From assembly GCA_938007945.1 (NCBI GenBank), contig CALLME010000119.1:1-12247 (forward strand): a stretch of 12,247 nucleotides of DNA. Reading direction: 5' to 3'. Source of the stretch: an uncultured Caulobacterales bacterium. GTDB lineage: Bacteria; Pseudomonadota; Alphaproteobacteria; Caulobacterales; Maricaulaceae. The notes below the pieces were generated by a model. It had not been told where the DNA came from and searched no databases. It was given only the letters and a program-made list of their open reading frames with translations. The translations under genes and the position numbers were made by a program. Shown here piece after piece: positions 1 to 7,130 of this stretch (position 1 is its first letter; each line of letters begins with the position of its first letter).

Positions 1-497
1 ACGCGATTTTTAAAAGCTTTAATTAAGCGCGGGCTCAAGCGGTCAATGACCTCAAGCGCATGAATATCTGCTATGTCAGTGCAAAGTTGCGCGGCGATTT
101 GGGACGCTGATAGTCCCGCCTTCGAAAGTTCATTCATTTCACTGTAGCGCTCCTGATCTGACATCAGGTGGGCGGCCTCTTGCATTTCCAATACATAAGG
201 TATGTTAACGAGGCTACGCGGTAATTTATTTTTAAATTTCAGACGGCGCAGCGCAATGAGACGTTTATGACCATCTATGACGATGAGTTTTCCGTCGGAG
301 CGGGTCACTTTTAGGGGGCGCATTAATCCGTTCTTCGAAATTGACGCTTCAATTTGCAAAATAGACTTAAGTGCGTCTCCAAAAAGAATGGGGCTTCGTG
401 ATCCATGAAACGCTTGTAGCTTCGCTGTGCGCACTGTAAATTGCGGCGCCATCACAAATGGCTCACAATCGTAAGTGCCATATTGTAACTGTTTCAT
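1..497 (-). CDS. ParB/Srx-fold N-terminal domain protein, 3' end cut by window edge
   Basis: This leftward reading frame stays open from an ATG at 497-495 to the window edge, giving 165 complete codons and no stop. The start is backed by an AGGAGT ribosome site at 504-509 on the minus strand. Residues about 56-86 (GLMRPLKVT, then LIVIDGHKRLIALRRL) match the nucleotide-binding core of the ParB/Srx-fold (ParBc) domain, with DGHKR at 75-79 where ParB proteins carry G-x-R-R. Residues about 124-155 (LSKAGLSASQIAAQL) look like a helix-turn-helix, the order seen in ParB/RepB/Spo0J proteins. Such proteins bind DNA in partition or transcription control, and CTP binding is known for true ParB. No ParA gene is visible here, so a chromosomal regulator or an element-borne RepB-like protein are both possible. 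The family call is fairly safe; the role is unknown and the C-terminus is not visible. Confidence 0.8.
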   Translation of the reverse strand, partial: MKQLQYGTYDCEPFVMAPQFTVRTAKLQAFHGSRSPILFGDALKSILQIEASISKNGLMRPLKVTRSDGKLIVIDGHKRLIALRRLKFKNKLPRSLVNIPYVLEMQEAAHLMSDQERYSEMNELSKAGLSASQIAAQLCTDIADIHALEVIDRLSPRLIKAFKNR

Positions 498-527
498 AAT
501 AGAACTCCTTTTCGCTCTAAGCGTCCC

Positions 528-610
528 GTACATGGTTAATAGCTGTATAACTTTGTCAGCAATGTGTTTGTTCCCTTAAAGATTGTACATTGTGGTTAAC
601 GCACGTTAAC
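528..610. promoter_or_regulatory. Candidate operator region between the divergent ParB-like and hpf genes
   Basis: The gap contains a perfect inverted repeat, GTTAACG-CA-CGTTAAC, at 595-610. It also contains a pair of related sites in the same orientation: GTACAT directly followed by GGTTAA at 528-539, and GTACAT, three bases, then GGTTAA at 585-599, the second running into the palindrome. This is what an operator for a DNA-binding regulator would look like, and the ParB-like protein encoded alongside is the obvious candidate. The TTAA-N6-TTAA spacing inside the palindrome is one base short of the classical CtrA box. Function is inferred only from symmetry and position. Confidence 0.4.
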
Positions 611-684
611 TATTTGAGAAATAGCCGCGTAAAAAGCCCGTAAACGTGGAGTTTTTAAAAGCTGTAGTCTTTGCGCATAACAAG

Positions 685-713
685 AGAAATTAGATTTCTG
701 ACTCGCAAGTCAG
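685..713. repeat. Two adjoining short inverted repeats upstream of hpf
   Basis: AGAAAT-TAG-ATTTCT (685-699) is followed, sharing two bases, by CTGACT-CGCA-AGTCAG (698-713). Both have perfect six-base arms. The second contains GACTC (700-704), a GANTC site of the kind methylated by CcrM in many alphaproteobacteria. They lie just upstream of the probable hpf -10 region, so protein-binding sites are more likely than a leader RNA structure. No function is proven. Confidence 0.4.
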
Positions 714-721
714 GCGGTTTG

Positions 722-730
722 TGCTATCAT
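722..730 (+). promoter_or_regulatory. Probable extended -10 element of the hpf promoter
   Basis: TGC-TATCAT at 722-730 fits an extended -10 element about 32 bases before the hpf start codon. No good -35 hexamer lies 16-18 bases upstream. The string TTGTGCTAT recurs at the promoter before the DUF547 gene (5842-5850), which supports a promoter role. An hpf ribosome site, GAGG, follows at 751-754. Confidence 0.4.
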
Positions 731-761
731 GAATACATAATCACAACACAGAGGTTGATAT

Positions 762-1349
762 ATGCAAATCCAAATCGTTTCTAAAAATATTGATGTTTCA
801 CCCGCGCTTCATGCCCGAATAAGCGAAAAATTTGACGAAATGATGGATAAATATATTCACCGAGAGGGCGAGGCTCATGTCTCTGTCTCGCGTGAAGGGA
901 CGGGCTTTAGAACAGTCTGTTCTGTGCACCTCCCTTCTGGGGCGACTATGGAAGCCACGGGGAACGCATCAGAGGCTTACGGCGCAACCGACGAAGCGCT
1001 AGAGCATATGGAAAAGCGACTGCGCCGCTATAAGCGCCGTCTCAAAGATCACCAAGCTGAGCATAAAATCCAAGCCAAAGCTGAAGCGTTTAACATGTTT
1101 ATCATGAAAAACCCGGTCGATGACTCAGATCTTGACTCCGAGGCCGATGTTGCAGACGGCCCTTCTGAGCCGATGATTATTTCCGAGGCGAGCCAAAAAA
1201 TTAAGACGATGACGCCAGGTATGGCGGCGCTCGAACTTGGTTTGGCTGATAACGGCGTGGTCATTTTCAATAACGCCAAACATGGCCGCGTAAATGTTGT
1301 ATTTAAGCGTCCCGACGGCAATATTGGATGGATTGATCCTGCCGCATAA
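762..1349 (+). CDS. hpf: Ribosome hibernation promoting factor, long form
   Basis: At 195 residues this is the long form of HPF, which dimerises 70S ribosomes into inactive 100S particles in slow growth. Residues 1 to about 97 form the S30AE/YfiA domain, opening with MQIQIVSKNIDVSPALHARI and ending in a basic helix (KRLRRYKRRLKDH) of the kind that lies along 16S rRNA. An acidic, low-complexity linker spans about 118-137. Residues about 138-195 form the C-terminal dimerisation domain, with the conserved pattern IFNN-x-x-x-GRVNVVFKRPDGNIGWIDP. GAGG at 751-754 supports the ATG at 762. ptsN follows after 87 bases without an obvious terminator, so cotranscription is plausible. In many alphaproteobacteria rpoN lies directly upstream; here a divergent ParB-like gene does. 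Confidence 0.95.
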   Translation: MQIQIVSKNIDVSPALHARISEKFDEMMDKYIHREGEAHVSVSREGTGFRTVCSVHLPSGATMEATGNASEAYGATDEALEHMEKRLRRYKRRLKDHQAEHKIQAKAEAFNMFIMKNPVDDSDLDSEADVADGPSEPMIISEASQKIKTMTPGMAALELGLADNGVVIFNNAKHGRVNVVFKRPDGNIGWIDPAA

Positions 1350-1436
1350 AGCCTCATTTTTGGCTGTAGCGAGCAATTGACCTTGAGGTGAAAATGTCAT
1401 AGGACGCGGCAAAATTGGGATGACGGGGCGTCGAAC

Positions 1437-1958
1437 ATGACTTCGCTCGCCCGCGCCCCTTTGATGAAAAAGACGGCCCGCATGGCAAACGCAACACAAT
1501 ATAGCGTCGATGACGTAATGATAGACGTGCACGCAAGCAGCAAAAAGCAGCTTTTCCAATTGATGGCAGAGCGCATTGCAGATCTACCCGAAATCAAAGA
1601 GCAGGGCCTAAAGTGCCGCGATATCGTTAATGCGACGATGGAGCGAGAACGGCTCGGCTCAACAGGCGTGGGGAGCGGCGTTGCCTTGCCCCATGCTCGC
1701 ATTGATGGTCTAGAACGCGTCTATGCAGTTATGGCCCGTCTTGAGACGCCTATGGATTACGAAGCCGTTGACGAAAAGCCGGTCGATCTTGTCATGCTGC
1801 TGGTCGCACCATCTGATGCAGGTGGGGCGCATTTGCGCGCTCTTGCTCAATTCTCACGTCGTCTGCGCCGTGAAGAAACACGTCAGCGCCTCCGCTCAGC
1901 GCCTGATGAAAAAAGTCTTTACATCACGATTACACAATCGGCACAGCGCGCCGCTTAG
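1437..1958 (+). CDS. ptsN: Nitrogen-regulatory PTS EIIA protein (PtsN)
   Basis: This is a cytoplasmic EIIA-Ntr protein, the last phosphoacceptor of the nitrogen phosphotransferase chain (PtsP to NPr to PtsN); it controls potassium, phosphate and stress functions by protein contacts. The phosphorylated histidine is H86 in GVALPHARIDGL, preceded by the conserved EREXLGSTGVGSG stretch (residues 70-80). A second family histidine is H112 in AHLRALAQ. The frame from 1437 gives 173 residues, longer than the usual 150-160. Internal ATGs at 1464 and 1482 would give 164 or 158, and the residues after 1482 fit the family N-terminus better. None of the three has a convincing ribosome site, and a small GACG-GGG-CGTC hairpin (1422-1432) sits just before 1437. 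The function is sure; the start is not. Confidence 0.92.
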   Translation: MTSLARAPLMKKTARMANATQYSVDDVMIDVHASSKKQLFQLMAERIADLPEIKEQGLKCRDIVNATMERERLGSTGVGSGVALPHARIDGLERVYAVMARLETPMDYEAVDEKPVDLVMLLVAPSDAGGAHLRALAQFSRRLRREETRQRLRSAPDEKSLYITITQSAQRAA

Positions 1959-1980
1959 CTTTCTTTCAAGCAGTCATTGC

Positions 1981-1995
1981 AGGGCCAGTTGCCCT
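1981..1995 (+). other. Small hairpin between ptsN and ppk
   Basis: AGGGC-CAGTT-GCCCT is a five-base-pair, GC-rich stem 22 bases after the ptsN stop. No T-run follows, so it is not a typical intrinsic terminator. It may slow transcription or protect the ptsN mRNA end. The remaining bases to ppk show no strong promoter hexamers; a weak pair (TTGCAG at 1977, CATAGT at 2000, 17 bases apart) overlaps the hairpin. Confidence 0.25.
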
Positions 1996-2064
1996 CTGTC
2001 ATAGTTAGGTTCGCTAGGATGTGCGCCGCTGCGACTTTGTTATGCGTGAAGAAGGACGAGCCCA

Positions 2065-4251
2065 ATGAAAGAGGACAGTTTAAAGCGGTACTTCAATCGC
2101 GAGCTTTCCTGGCTCTTTTTCAACACCCGCGTCTTAGCGGAAGCCAAAAACACGCAAGTGCCATTGATGGAACGTCTGCGATTCCTGTCTATCTCTGCCA
2201 GTAATCTGGATGAGTTTTATATGGTGCGGGTCGCGGGGCTGAGGACGCAAATCCTCGCAGGTCTGAATGCAGAAAGCCTCGATGGATATTTGCCGCAGCG
2301 ACAACTTCAGAAAATCACGAAACGCGCGGGTAAAATCATCCGCGCGCAAGGCGAGTGTTGGAAAGACTTAAGACAAGCGCTCGAAGATGAAGGGGTAAAA
2401 GTGCAAACTATCTCGTCGCTGTCGAACGAAGACCGCGCGCGACTAGACCTCATTTATCAAGACACGATTTTGCCGCTTCTGTCTCCGCTCGCCGTTGATC
2501 CAGCCCACCCTTTTCCGTTTATTCCTAACCTTGGCTTTGGCATGGCATTTTCACTTAAACGCTCTGGCGAAAACGAGGTTATGAACGCGCTCATTCCTGT
2601 GCCTGTGCATGTGCCGCGCTTCATCGCGCTTCATGAAACTAAAAAAACCGCGAGCTACGTTATGATTGAAGACGTACTTGATACTTATGCGCCGTCGCTT
2701 TTTCCAGAAGCTGAAATTTTGGAATGCGGCGAATTTCGCGTCACGCGTGACAGCGATATTGCGGTGGATGAGGAAGCCGAAGACCTTGTACGGCATTTTG
2801 AGTTCTTGATGAAAAAACGGCGTCGGGGGCGAGCGATTCGTCTTGAAGTTCACGCAGATATGCCAAATTCGCTTAAGGATTTTCTCGTTGAGAGCTTTGA
2901 GTGCTGGGATGAAGCGGTGATTGAGACCGGCAGCATTGTTGGCATGGTCGACTTAAATCAACTCATCAGTTCCAAAAATCCATCGCTTTTATTCCCACCG
3001 TTTCAAGCGCGTTTTCCAGAGCGCATTCGAGAATTTGACGGGGACTGTCTCGCGGCAATTGCGGCGAAAGATATTCTGGTCCATCACCCCTATGAGGAAT
3101 TTGATGTCGTTGTTCAGTTCCTAGAACAGGCGGCGGCTGACCCGAACGTGGTCGCTATAAAACAAACGCTTTACCGTACATCAGAAGATAGCCCGATTGT
3201 GCGCGCCCTTATCGCGGCAGCAGAACGCGGTAAGACCGTCACGGCCTTGGTCGAGCTTAAGGCGCGCTTTGATGAAGAATCAAATATGCGGTGGGCCCGC
3301 GATTTGGAGCGCGCAGGCGCGCATGTCGTCTACGGATTTATTGATTATAAAACTCACGCCAAGGTCTCTCTCGTCATACGCAAAGAGGGGCAAAGTTATC
3401 GCAACTATACCCATCTTGGGACGGGTAACTATCACGCTCTCAACGCCAAGATTTATACCGACTTGGCTCTCTTTACCGCCGACCAAGCGATGGGCCGCGA
3501 TGTCGGGAAATTGTTTAATTACGTCACGTCATATTCAAGACCATCTGGGCTTGAAAAGTTGAGCATTGCGCCAATTGGACTGCGTGAAAAACTCGTCGCC
3601 TTAATTGATGATGAAATTAATACTGTGCGCAACGGCGGGCAGGGCGCAATTTGGGCTAAAATGAACGCGCTTGTCGATATTGACATGATTGAAAAACTCT
3701 ATGACGCATCACAAGCGGGTGTCCAGATTGACCTGGTCGTACGGGGCATATGTTGCCTGCGTCCAGGCGTGCCAGGAATGTCAGATAATATTCGCGTAAA
3801 ATCCATTGTTGGTCGATTCCTAGAGCATTCCCGAATCATGTGTTTTGGTGGCGGAAAAGCCCTGCCCAATAAAGACGCGAAAATTTATTTCAGTTCGGCC
3901 GATTGGATGCCGCGAAACCTAAATCGGCGGATCGAAACGCTGATACCTGTTGAGGCCCCAACCGTGCGTGATCAGGTCATGAACCAAATCATGATTGCGA
4001 ACCTCAATGACGACGTCAATAGTTGGGAGTTGCAAGCGACAGGCAAATATATTCGAACAGAGGCAACACGTAAAAAGCCGTTCTCGGCGCATGGCTATTT
4101 TATGTCGAACCCGTCCTTGTCTGGTCGTGGTAAAGCCCTCAAATTTGCTGCCCCGCAAGAGCTTGACCTGCCAACAAATCGACGCCAGCAAAAGGCGAGA
4201 ATATCAACAGTAGACCTGGTCGCCAATGATACAGAGAAAAAGGCGGTCTAG
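2065..4251 (+). CDS. ppk: Polyphosphate kinase 1
   Basis: PPK1 reversibly transfers the terminal phosphate of ATP to long-chain polyphosphate, a store used in stress, starvation and motility. At 728 residues it has normal family length. The N-terminal domain (about 5-110) opens with the typical YFNRELSWLFFNTRVLAEA. A middle domain follows to about 310, then two phospholipase-D-like C-terminal domains. The autophosphorylated histidine is H431 in YKTHAK, and a second conserved histidine is H588 in EHSRIM. Other signatures are HHPYEEF, IKQTLYRTS, HLGTGNYH and YFSSADWMPRNLNRRIE. AAGGA at 2052-2056 sits eight bases before the ATG. ppx follows nine bases after the stop, so the two form one operon, the common ppk-ppx pairing that joins synthesis and breakdown. 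The last 50 or so residues are basic and poorly conserved. Confidence 0.97.
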   Translation: MKEDSLKRYFNRELSWLFFNTRVLAEAKNTQVPLMERLRFLSISASNLDEFYMVRVAGLRTQILAGLNAESLDGYLPQRQLQKITKRAGKIIRAQGECWKDLRQALEDEGVKVQTISSLSNEDRARLDLIYQDTILPLLSPLAVDPAHPFPFIPNLGFGMAFSLKRSGENEVMNALIPVPVHVPRFIALHETKKTASYVMIEDVLDTYAPSLFPEAEILECGEFRVTRDSDIAVDEEAEDLVRHFEFLMKKRRRGRAIRLEVHADMPNSLKDFLVESFECWDEAVIETGSIVGMVDLNQLISSKNPSLLFPPFQARFPERIREFDGDCLAAIAAKDILVHHPYEEFDVVVQFLEQAAADPNVVAIKQTLYRTSEDSPIVRALIAAAERGKTVTALVELKARFDEESNMRWARDLERAGAHVVYGFIDYKTHAKVSLVIRKEGQSYRNYTHLGTGNYHALNAKIYTDLALFTADQAMGRDVGKLFNYVTSYSRPSGLEKLSIAPIGLREKLVALIDDEINTVRNGGQGAIWAKMNALVDIDMIEKLYDASQAGVQIDLVVRGICCLRPGVPGMSDNIRVKSIVGRFLEHSRIMCFGGGKALPNKDAKIYFSSADWMPRNLNRRIETLIPVEAPTVRDQVMNQIMIANLNDDVNSWELQATGKYIRTEATRKKPFSAHGYFMSNPSLSGRGKALKFAAPQELDLPTNRRQQKARISTVDLVANDTEKKAV

Positions 4252-4260
4252 GAACATGGG

Positions 4261-5778
4261 ATGTCCATGAAGTCACCTTCTTCACGCGCAGAACGACAGC
4301 GCATTGCCGTGCTTGATATTGGGTCGAACTCCGTGCGCCTCGTTCTTTATGATGTTTTTGGCAGCTCATTCGTGCCCATATATAATGAAAAAATCCACGC
4401 AGGCTTAGGACGCGACCTGCGCACGACAGGCCAACTGTCTCCAGATGGTGTCGCTGAGACCGAAGCGGCGCTCATACGGTTCTCGCTTATTCTAGACGCG
4501 CAAAATGTTGACCAAGTGATAGTCGGTGCCACGGCGGCATTGCGTGAGGCAAAGGATGCACCGGACTTTATCTCGCGCGTGAAGGAGGCCACAAGTCTGG
4601 ATTTGTCACCTGTTTCTGGAGAGGAAGAGGCGCGTCTTTCCGCTATGGGTTTGCTTGCCGCCATGCCGCGCGCAAGAGGGCTCGCCGCTGATTTAGGAGG
4701 CGCAAGTCTCGAGCTTATCCGTGTTGAAGACGGCGCGCCAAAGACAGGTATGACGACCCCGCTGGGCCCCTTTCGCGTTTTAGGCCAAAATCTGACGGGG
4801 GAGGCGTTCCAACCTCCTATTTTGCGTCAGCAGATAAGAGCTGCGTTTGACGCGCAAAATATCGATGCCTCTATGCTCGGAGGTGATGCGCTCTACTTAA
4901 TTGGCGGAGCGTGGCGTAACCTCGCCCATATTCACCAGATACGTTACGACTACCCACTAAGAACCTTGCAGGGCTATCAACTCAGCCCTGAGCGCGCTTT
5001 GGCCTTATGTGATTGGGCCGTGGGCGAGGGGCAAGAAACGGTCGTGACTTTCCCTGGCATTTCATTACGGCGCGGAGAAACTTTGCCATATGGGGCTCTT
5101 CTTCTGTCAGAGTTAATTAAGCGTCTTGAGCCATCGCGCATTGTCGTCTCAGATACAGGACTGCGCGAAGGGCTAATCTATGACGCTTTGCCCGCGCCGC
5201 AGCGCAAGCGAGATGCGCTTCATGATGGATGTCGTGATTTGGCGCGCGGCAATCAGCAAGGGAAAGCGAAATTTTCAAAAGCGTTAATGGCATTTCTAGC
5301 CGATGCGAGTGCGCATTTTCCACGGAGCTTTTCTCCCAAAGATGAGGCGCGGCTACGCAAAGCTGCCTGCTTACTTGTGGGGATAGGCAAAGGGTTGCAT
5401 CCGAGTTACCGTGCGGATTTGGTGTTTGAAGACGTGCTCTACGCCCCTCTCGCGGGGCTGAAACATAAGGAGCGCGCCTATCTCGCCCTTATTATTTTTC
5501 GTTCGTTCACGGGCCGCGCTAAGACTCCAAATGACGCCGCGATTAGTCTCTTACTCAGTGAGCAAGAGCAGCGCGCCGCAGAAATTTTCGGCTTGGCCAT
5601 CCGCTTGGCCGTCGTGGCGTCTGGTCGTTCAACTTCATTGCTTAAGAAATTGATGCTTTCAATCAAAGACGAAGAACCAAAAGTTGTCGCCCAGACGGGA
5701 TATGACGCGCTCATCGGGCCGCGTCTGGATGTGCGGCTATCGCGTTTAGCTTCAGCATTAAATGCGTCGTTATCTTAA
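4261..5778 (+). CDS. ppx: Exopolyphosphatase, Ppx/GppA family
   Basis: This enzyme removes orthophosphate from polyphosphate ends; members may also hydrolyse pppGpp. At 505 residues it has both the N-terminal actin-like ATPase-fold domains and a C-terminal helical HD-like region. Visible phosphate-loop motifs are DIGSNSVRLVLYD (residues 19-31), GATAALREAKD (89-99) and DLGGASLEL (144-152). The SGEEEAR stretch (119-125) is where the family keeps its catalytic glutamate. The second half carries FPGISLRRGETLPYGALLL and SDTGLREGLIYD, both typical. The start follows ppk by nine bases, which indicates translation from a shared message; a second in-frame ATG at 4267 is equally possible. No clear terminator follows: the 14-base AT palindrome at 5791-5804 has no GC stem. 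Exopolyphosphatase is more likely than GppA because of the pairing with ppk. Confidence 0.93.
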   Translation: MSMKSPSSRAERQRIAVLDIGSNSVRLVLYDVFGSSFVPIYNEKIHAGLGRDLRTTGQLSPDGVAETEAALIRFSLILDAQNVDQVIVGATAALREAKDAPDFISRVKEATSLDLSPVSGEEEARLSAMGLLAAMPRARGLAADLGGASLELIRVEDGAPKTGMTTPLGPFRVLGQNLTGEAFQPPILRQQIRAAFDAQNIDASMLGGDALYLIGGAWRNLAHIHQIRYDYPLRTLQGYQLSPERALALCDWAVGEGQETVVTFPGISLRRGETLPYGALLLSELIKRLEPSRIVVSDTGLREGLIYDALPAPQRKRDALHDGCRDLARGNQQGKAKFSKALMAFLADASAHFPRSFSPKDEARLRKAACLLVGIGKGLHPSYRADLVFEDVLYAPLAGLKHKERAYLALIIFRSFTGRAKTPNDAAISLLLSEQEQRAAEIFGLAIRLAVVASGRSTSLLKKLMLSIKDEEPKVVAQTGYDALIGPRLDVRLSRLASALNASLS

Positions 5779-5824
5779 TCTCGGTTGTCGTATTTTTAAA
5801 AATAGGCAGTAAACAAGATATTTA

Positions 5825-5853
5825 TTGAAAAACGATAAATCTTGTGCTATGAA
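5825..5853 (+). promoter_or_regulatory. Sigma70-type promoter of the DUF547 gene
   Basis: TTGAAA (5825-5830), exactly 17 bases, then TATGAA (5848-5853), with an extended -10 TG at 5845-5846. Transcription would begin near 5860, leaving a leader of roughly 45 bases with GAGG at 5898-5901. The promoter lies within an imperfect inverted repeat whose arms are 5813-5825 and 5835-5845 (ATAAATCTTGT in the right arm, two extra bases in the left). A repressor could bind there, but none is identified. Confidence 0.6.
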
Positions 5854-5906
5854 TTACACGTATAACTATAAACACCAAAGTGCAGTCAATTTGACGCGAG
5901 GCGAAA

Positions 5907-7118
5907 ATGTATAAGTTGAAAAATATTGCGGCAATTGTTACAGCCACAAGCGTGTTGGTTCTTCCATCAGTCGCTCCCGCACAAGTTCAAGCACAACTCA
6001 CAGGTTCCGCTGTTACAACGCTCGGCGCGTCAAGTCTTGCGCCGATAGCAACATTCATACCGCAAGCTCAAACGTCAAAGACGCGGCTAGATTACGGCGT
6101 TCTGAATGATGCGCTTTATTATTCGGTTTTGCCACTTGGCCCCTCAACGCGCCGTCGCATGGGGCGTGTGGAGCCTCAGACGGGGACAAGAAGCCTTACA
6201 GGCCACCGTTCGCCTTACCGCCTAGAAGGCAGCCGTATCAGCTTCTCGCTTCTTAGTGATGACTATAAAGGTGCCCTCTCTGATTATCAGAAAGACCTGG
6301 AAAGAATTGGTAACGAGATAGATTTGACGCGGATGTCACGTAATGAGCAACTTGCTTATTGGTTTAATCTGCACAATGTCACGATGATAGCGAAAATCGT
6401 CGAAGAATATCCAGTGCGTCGTCCGAGCAAAATCAAGGTCAATGGCGTCCCCATCGATGAGGCGAAAATCTTGAATGTGAAAGGCGTACCGCTCTCACTA
6501 AAAGATATTCGTGAGCGTATTGTTTATCCGAATTGGAAAAACCCAAATGTGATATACGGGTTTTTCAGAGGTGATATTGGTTCTCCTGCCATTCTTGATA
6601 GCGCGTTCACAGGTCAAAATTTGACATCGGGCCTAAAGACATCTGCGACAGAATTTGTAAACTCATTACGCGGTGTTCATGAAATTAGTAATGCGCGCAA
6701 AGTGTCGCGTGTTTACCAAGAAGCTGCGCCCTATTATTTCCCAAATTTTGAAGCGGATTTAGAGCGGCACCTCTTGGTCTATGCGCGCGAAGATGTTCGT
6801 CCCGAGATTATCGTCGCCAAGCCAATGAGCATTGATAAATATGATGATGTCGTCGCTGATCTCGTCGGCGGTAGTCGCCCGTCTATTGCGCGCGCAAATG
6901 TGACAGATGCGGAAGGAAACCCTCTCCCAATTTCTTATGAGCTTGCCCAACTCATGCGAGAGTTTGAACAGAAACGTACCGTTCTAAAACGCCGTGGTCT
7001 TATCCAAAGTGGCGGTACAGTCATTATCGAAGATATCGATACGTCAAGTCAGGTTTATGATCCAAATATAGACCCAGAGAGTAGCGTCGTCACGACGCGT
7101 CCTACCACCGGGCTCTAG
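5907..7118 (+). CDS. Secreted DUF547 family protein, divergent
   Basis: The 403-residue product starts with a Sec signal peptide (basic MYKLK, hydrophobic stretch to about 22, likely cleavage near APA or VQA, residues 23-29), so it acts in the periplasm or outside. Residues about 60-260 match DUF547: LDYGVLNDALYYSVLP, then RNEQLAYWFNLHNVTMIAKI, LNVKGVPLSLKDIRERIV and FTGQNL. From memory of the family, the segment aligned with residues 215-229 (VIYGFFRGDIGSPAI) usually has a histidine and cysteines (HFAL-x-C...CP); here these are absent, so any cysteine-dependent activity would be lost. Biochemical function is unknown for the family. The C-terminal 130 residues are of no recognised fold. GAGG sits five bases before the ATG. 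It has its own promoter, and its stop lies 12 bases from that of the converging neighbour. Confidence 0.85.
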   Translation: MYKLKNIAAIVTATSVLVLPSVAPAQVQAQLTGSAVTTLGASSLAPIATFIPQAQTSKTRLDYGVLNDALYYSVLPLGPSTRRRMGRVEPQTGTRSLTGHRSPYRLEGSRISFSLLSDDYKGALSDYQKDLERIGNEIDLTRMSRNEQLAYWFNLHNVTMIAKIVEEYPVRRPSKIKVNGVPIDEAKILNVKGVPLSLKDIRERIVYPNWKNPNVIYGFFRGDIGSPAILDSAFTGQNLTSGLKTSATEFVNSLRGVHEISNARKVSRVYQEAAPYYFPNFEADLERHLLVYAREDVRPEIIVAKPMSIDKYDDVVADLVGGSRPSIARANVTDAEGNPLPISYELAQLMREFEQKRTVLKRRGLIQSGGTVIIEDIDTSSQVYDPNIDPESSVVTTRPTTGL

Positions 7119-7130
7119 ACAAAGCGCGAG

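Noticed and set aside
1..497. Chromosomal ParB of the parABS system
   Set aside because: No parA, gidB or parS-like 16-base site is seen, and the DGHKR core differs from the usual GERR of chromosomal ParB; only the domain family is claimed.
1125..1559. Leftward open frame of 144 codons across the hpf/ptsN junction
   Set aside because: It is antisense to two well-identified genes, has no family resemblance and no ribosome site; it is a by-product of codon bias.
5791..5804. Palindrome TATTTTTAAAAATA after ppx as a terminator
   Set aside because: It has no GC in the stem and no loop, so it would not form a stable RNA hairpin; it is probably just AT-rich DNA.
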